DNA from: Acidobacteriota bacterium
Lineage (GTDB): Bacteria; Acidobacteriota; Blastocatellia; UBA7656
Length of the DNA stretch: 34,588 bases
Direction: 5' to 3'
NCBI GenBank assembly: GCA_016201275.1
Contig: JACQDB010000105.1
Coordinates: 1-34,588, forward strand
Shown: positions 31,882 to 34,588 of the stretch, piece after piece
Position numbering within the stretch: the first letter of the stretch is position 1
Layout of the letters: every line of letters starts with the position of its first letter
The notes under the pieces: model-generated
What the model was told of the DNA's origin: nothing
Databases searched by the model: none
Seen by the model: only the letters and a program-made list of their open reading frames with translations
Program-made: the position numbers and the translations under genes

Positions 31882-32772
31882 ATGAAATCGAAACATTCGC
31901 AGGAAAAAATCTGGCATCTTGTCACCGTAACCATAGCGCCGACAGTTGAAGAAACCGTCAGCGCTATGCTCTTTGATTTGGGCGCAAACGGTTTGATTAC
32001 CCTGGAAGAAAATGAATCAAGCCTGCGACTCGGCGCGTATTTCGACCAATCAACGAAGGCCGAAACGCTTGCCAGAGAGATCGAAGGCGAATGCGGACGC
32101 GCCGGAATTTTGCCTTTCCTGTTGAGCCTAGAGCTTGCCGATATTGCCGATCAGGACTGGATGCAGAAATGGAAAGAGGGCTTCGAGCCGATCAATATAG
32201 GCGAGCGCTTGATGGTCGCGCCGTCGTGGAAATTGCCTGCCGATGCCGCCAACCGCGCCGTCATTCAAATTGATCCAGGCATGGCCTTTGGCACGGGAAC
32301 CCACGAAACCACGCGCCTGTGTTTAGAAGCGCTTGAAGCACGCTGGACAGGCGGTTCGCTGATTGACGTAGGCACAGGCACAGGCATACTGGCGATTGCC
32401 GCCGCCTTGCTTTCGACACAAGCGCGCATCGTGGCGATAGACATTGACCCGCTGGCGGTCGCCGTCGCCAGCGAAAATTGCGCCATCAATAACGTCGAGC
32501 AGCGCATAGAAGTGCGCCAAGGTCAGCCATCGGATTTTGCCGGACTGCAATTCGATATGGTCGTCGCCAATCTCACCGCCGAAGTCATCATCGCGTTGAT
32601 GGACGATTTGACACGCTGTGTAAAACCGGCGGGCTTGATGATTTTATCGGGCATACTGACCACCTTGCGCGGTGATGTGGAACGGGCAATTGAGGCGGCG
32701 GGTTTGACCATCAGCGAACGCAAAGCGGCGGGCGAATGGTCAATGCTCGTGGCGCGAAGCGAGGCAACTTGA
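31882..32772 (+). CDS. prmA: Ribosomal protein L11 methyltransferase
   Basis: Methylates lysines and the N-terminus of ribosomal protein L11 with S-adenosylmethionine. The N-terminal L11-recognition domain (about 1-90) includes DQDWMQKWKEGFEPINIGER. The class I methyltransferase domain begins at IDPGMAFGTGTHETTRLCLE, with the cofactor motif LIDVGTGTGILAIAAALL, the acidic end of strand 2 at VAIDIDPLAV and the catalytic-site motif VVANLTAEV. Its 296 residues are normal for PrmA. The start is ATG at 31882 with only a weak ribosome-binding site. It overlaps rsmE by one nucleotide, a common pairing of translation-related methyltransferases. The 225-bp upstream gap divides it from the DUF3857 gene and must hold both promoters. 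Confidence 0.96.
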   Translation: MKSKHSQEKIWHLVTVTIAPTVEETVSAMLFDLGANGLITLEENESSLRLGAYFDQSTKAETLAREIEGECGRAGILPFLLSLELADIADQDWMQKWKEGFEPINIGERLMVAPSWKLPADAANRAVIQIDPGMAFGTGTHETTRLCLEALEARWTGGSLIDVGTGTGILAIAAALLSTQARIVAIDIDPLAVAVASENCAINNVEQRIEVRQGQPSDFAGLQFDMVVANLTAEVIIALMDDLTRCVKPAGLMILSGILTTLRGDVERAIEAAGLTISERKAAGEWSMLVARSEAT

Positions 32773-33524
32773 TGCAGCGGCGCAGATTTTATGCAGCCCC
32801 GGACGAGCGCGACCAAACGCGCATCATGTTGTCGGCAGACGAATCACATCACTTGCTTCAGGTGTTGCGCTTGTCGTGCGGCGCAGAGGTTTTTGTTTTC
32901 GACGGCTGCGGCACAGAGTTCCGCTGTGAATTGATTGCCCAGGTCGGCAAACGCGCCGTCCTGGAAATCATTGAAGAGTTGACTGACGCAGTGGAATCGC
33001 CTTTGCGATTGACGCTCGCGCAAGCATTGGTGAAAGGCGAGAAATTCGATTTCATTGTGCAGAAAGCCACAGAGCTTGGCGTCCATCGTATCGTGCCGCT
33101 GGCCTGCGAACACGCCGACCTGAAATTGAACCGCGAATCGGCGGCGAAAAAAATCGAGCGCTGGCAACGCATCTCTATGGAAGCCTTGAAGCAATGCGGT
33201 CGCCGTGCGCGCGTGGCAATTGATAGCCCCTTGACGGTGGCGGAATTTCTCTGTGCCGACGAGGCAGCGGCAACAGCGGCGATGTTATTTTTCAACGAAC
33301 GCGGCGGCGCGGTGCTGCAACAGACGCTTGAGGCCTTGACTGACCAACGCACCATCAGCGTGTTAATCGGCCCCGAAGGCGGATGGAGCAACCACGAAAT
33401 TGCCTTGATGAATAACAGCGGTTGTCGAGCAGTCACCTTGGGCAAACGTATTTTGCGAACCGAGACAGCGGCGCTGGTGGCCTTGACGTTGTTGCAGCAC
33501 CGGCTTGGCGATTTGTCGCGGTGA
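32772..33524 (+). CDS. rsmE: 16S rRNA (uracil(1498)-N3)-methyltransferase
   Basis: SPOUT enzyme that methylates N3 of U1498 in 16S rRNA. The N-terminal PUA-like part starts MQRRRFYAAPDE and includes ADESHHLLQVLRLSCGAEV. The knotted domain shows QALVKGEKFDFIVQKATELG, VLIGPEGGWSNHEI and LGKRILRTETAALVAL, the three classical RsmE motifs. Its 250 residues match the family. The start ATG at 32772 shares its first base with the TGA stop of prmA, so translation is probably coupled; the in-frame ATG at 32736 lies inside prmA and is not needed. Confidence 0.96.
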   Translation: MQRRRFYAAPDERDQTRIMLSADESHHLLQVLRLSCGAEVFVFDGCGTEFRCELIAQVGKRAVLEIIEELTDAVESPLRLTLAQALVKGEKFDFIVQKATELGVHRIVPLACEHADLKLNRESAAKKIERWQRISMEALKQCGRRARVAIDSPLTVAEFLCADEAAATAAMLFFNERGGAVLQQTLEALTDQRTISVLIGPEGGWSNHEIALMNNSGCRAVTLGKRILRTETAALVALTLLQHRLGDLSR

Positions 33525-33612
33525 ATCATTAAAGAGGCGCGTGGATTGCCACACCGATGTTGAAAATTGAAGCCGTAGGCTTGCGGTGTTTTTGCGAAGC
33601 GGAAAATTATTT

Positions 33613-34227
33613 ATGACAAACCAAATTTTGCGTCAACCTCTAATCGGCGAACCTGCGCCCGATTTTTCTCTACCTGCCACCGATGGCCAACTCGTTCATC
33701 TTGGCGATTATCCCAAGCCCGTCAGCCTGACCTTTCTGCGGCATCTTGCCTGAGTGTTCTGAGCCGATTACGTGATGCAGTTGCATCACCCAAACGTGCA
33801 AAACCAATTAGCCAAACAGGAGGCGCACTTGCTGGTCGTGTCGTTTGCGCCCGTGCAGGAGTTGCAGGATTGGCTGCCATTTTTCCAAAAGTATTACGTG
33901 GAAAAATTTTTCCGCGAACAAAAGCTTGAGCAACCTACAGCCGTGTTGGCGCGCACGCGCTTTGTTGCCGACCCCGAATTACAAAGCTATCACGCTTATG
34001 GCCTGGGCCGACATTCAACCAGGCAGGCTTACGGCTGGAAAATCGTGCGCCGTTTTCTGCGGCTCCTATGGCAAGGCAAACCCTTGCGAAGACCCAACGG
34101 CGACACTTTGCAAAAGGGCGGCGATTTCGTCATCAACCGTCAAGGGCGTTTGACGCTTTCGCACATAGGCCGCGACCAGAGCGAACGCCCAACGGTCGCC
34201 GAAGTGCTTGCCGCATTGCAAAAATAA
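33613..34227 (+). CDS. SelL-like selenoprotein: AhpC/TSA_2-type redoxin with a UxxU active site (two recoded UGA)
   Basis: Reading from ATG 33613 gives 46 residues of a peroxiredoxin-like N-terminus (LIGEPAPDFSLPATDGQLVH, then PVSLTFLRHLA), then TGA at 33751-33753, Val, Phe, TGA at 33760-33762, and an open frame to TAA at 34225-34227, 204 aa in all. In this family the segment after FLRHLx is the redox motif CxxC, so both TGAs sit exactly on the two cysteines (U47-V-F-U50). The rest is intact and conserved in character: ADYVMQLHHPNVQNQLAKQE, SYHAYGLGRHSTRQAYGWKI and QKGGDFVINRQGRLTLSHIG. A hairpin fit to be a SECIS follows (33772-33789). SelL proteins of bacteria and aquatic animals have this UxxU motif and form a diselenide. 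Likely a thiol/peroxide oxidoreductase. It follows rsmE by 88 bp. Confidence 0.88.
33772..33789 (+). promoter_or_regulatory. Putative bacterial SECIS hairpin serving two UGA codons
   Basis: GTGATGC (33772-33778) and GCATCAC (33783-33789) form a perfect 7-bp stem closed by the loop AGTT, within the coding frame (V-M-Q-L-H-H). Bacterial SECIS elements lie just after the UGA, with an apical loop about 16-37 nt away and a G among the first two loop bases. Here the loop begins 16 nt after the second TGA and 25 nt after the first, with G as its second base. One hairpin in this position can serve both codons, as described for bacterial SelL genes. Confidence 0.75.
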
Positions 34228-34312
34228 TCGCCGCGCTCTGTCGTTGCGGCCTCGAAAATTAATCGCTGTGTCGTTGTCATAGCGTCGCTGGATCAAGGAA
34301 AGGACAATCACC

Positions 34313-34444
34313 ATGCAGGCATTTCCCGCCACAGACGTTGGCCACGAGCGTCCGCCCAAAGCCCGCCGCACCTTGGTGCCAGCACAGGCATACGTCAAAG
34401 CGCGAACGACTCAATTTGAGTTCGAGTCGTTCGCGCTCTGGTAA
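34313..34444 (+). CDS. Possible small ORF (43 codons)
   Basis: An ATG at 34313 with AAAGGA 8 nt upstream opens a 43-residue frame (MQAFPATDVGHERPPKARRT at the start, FEFESFALW at the end). Nothing is recognised in it. Its last third is encoded by an inverted repeat (34399-34437), and its stop lies 6 bp before the dispersed repeat at the window end. The good ribosome-binding site is the only positive sign; it may be chance. Confidence 0.3.
   Translation: MQAFPATDVGHERPPKARRTLVPAQAYVKARTTQFEFESFALW
34399..34437. terminator. 14-bp hairpin downstream of the selenoprotein gene
   Basis: The arms 34399-34412 and 34424-34437 are perfect reverse complements with an 11-nt loop. It is 170 bp after the selenoprotein stop. 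A short T-rich tract follows only after a gap (about 34450-34460), so a terminator role for the plus-strand gene is possible but weak. Confidence 0.5.
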
Positions 34445-34449
34445 ACGGC

Positions 34450-34588
34450 CTTACTTTTACCCATAAGTCAGAACTTCATCAACTGCGATAGTTTTTTAGC
34501 CCGCGAAGTGGGCGATAGCATATAGCCCAGTGCGTCAGCGCTGGGTAAATGCGAAACCATCTCTCGCTAGCCCGCGAAGCGGGTGATA
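34450..34588 (+). repeat. Right-end copy of the dispersed repeat (inverted relative to base 1-148)
   Basis: The blocks 34450-34465 and 34501-34530 match the reverse complement of 124-139 and 58-87 exactly, with nearly the same spacing. The boundary phrase TAGCCCGCGAAG starts at 34498 and again at 34569, so the element is at least partly tandem with a period near 70 bp. It runs off the window end. Confidence 0.8.

Noticed and set aside
33772-34227. Stand-alone 151-aa gene beginning at the internal ATG 33775 or nearby
   Set aside because: It would lack the thioredoxin-fold N-terminus and active site, while the same frame continues upstream through two TGAs into a matching redoxin N-terminus with a proper ATG at 33613.
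33613-34227. Interpretation of the redoxin as a pseudogene with nonsense mutations
   Set aside because: The only two stops are both TGA and both fall on the CxxC cysteines, a SECIS-like hairpin follows, and the remaining frame is undamaged; decay would scatter stops and frameshifts.

Overview
The window looks like chromosomal DNA of a free-living Gram-negative bacterium, most likely an acidobacterium of the Blastocatellia type. This rests on the mix of protein families (a DUF2339 giant membrane protein, DUF3857/transglutaminase-like, a TMTC-like TPR membrane protein, a WD40-caspase fusion, AhpC/TSA_2-like redoxin) and on an unusual load of heptamer arrays and GC-rich palindromes between genes. 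It is an inference, since no rRNA or other phylogenetic marker is present. About 80% of the window is coding. I see no tRNA, rRNA, CRISPR array, transposase, integrase or phage gene.

Layout. (1) 1-5.6 kb, all minus strand: a 63-aa protein, a BON-LysM protein, a DUF2339 polytopic membrane protein, trmL and a Nudix hydrolase. (2) 6-11 kb: a TMTC-like membrane/TPR protein (+), glgC (-) and psuG (+). The 744-bp glgC-psuG gap is packed with heptamer arrays, tandem repeats and nested palindromes. (3) 11.1-14.8 kb: a large secreted subtilase (-). (4) 15.7-21.9 kb: a five-gene minus-strand operon of a MoxR-like AAA+ ATPase, an unknown 341-aa protein, a DUF1016/YhcG PDDEXK nuclease-like protein, a fusion of an HExxH metallopeptidase-like domain to a VWA domain, and an unknown 198-aa coiled-coil protein. 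(5) 22-27 kb: a secreted triple discoidin-like protein (-) diverging from a secreted protein with 14 WD40 repeats and a C14 caspase domain (+). (6) 27.2-31.7 kb: a Spinster-like MFS transporter (-), about 1 kb of repeat DNA with a 3+3 mirrored hairpin array, and a DUF3857 protein whose transglutaminase-like core lacks its catalytic residues (-). (7) 31.9-34.2 kb, plus strand: prmA and rsmE (1-nt overlap), then a thioredoxin-fold redoxin.

The most notable finding is the redoxin at 33613-34227. Conventional gene calling would break it, because two in-frame TGA codons occupy exactly the two cysteine positions of a CxxC active site. A perfect 7-bp hairpin with an AGUU loop follows at the spacing expected of a bacterial SECIS element. 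It therefore reads as a two-selenocysteine (UxxU) protein of the SelL type. The second point of interest is the MoxR/VWA-metallopeptidase operon carrying a DUF1016 nuclease-like gene, a plausible but unproven conflict or protein-remodelling system. The third is the repeat biology: heptamer arrays that contain the psuG start codon and the stop codon of the VWA gene.

The two ends of the window carry inverted copies of the same dispersed repeat. That is what one expects if the sequence is a contig broken at repeats, although a real repeat-bounded segment is not excluded.
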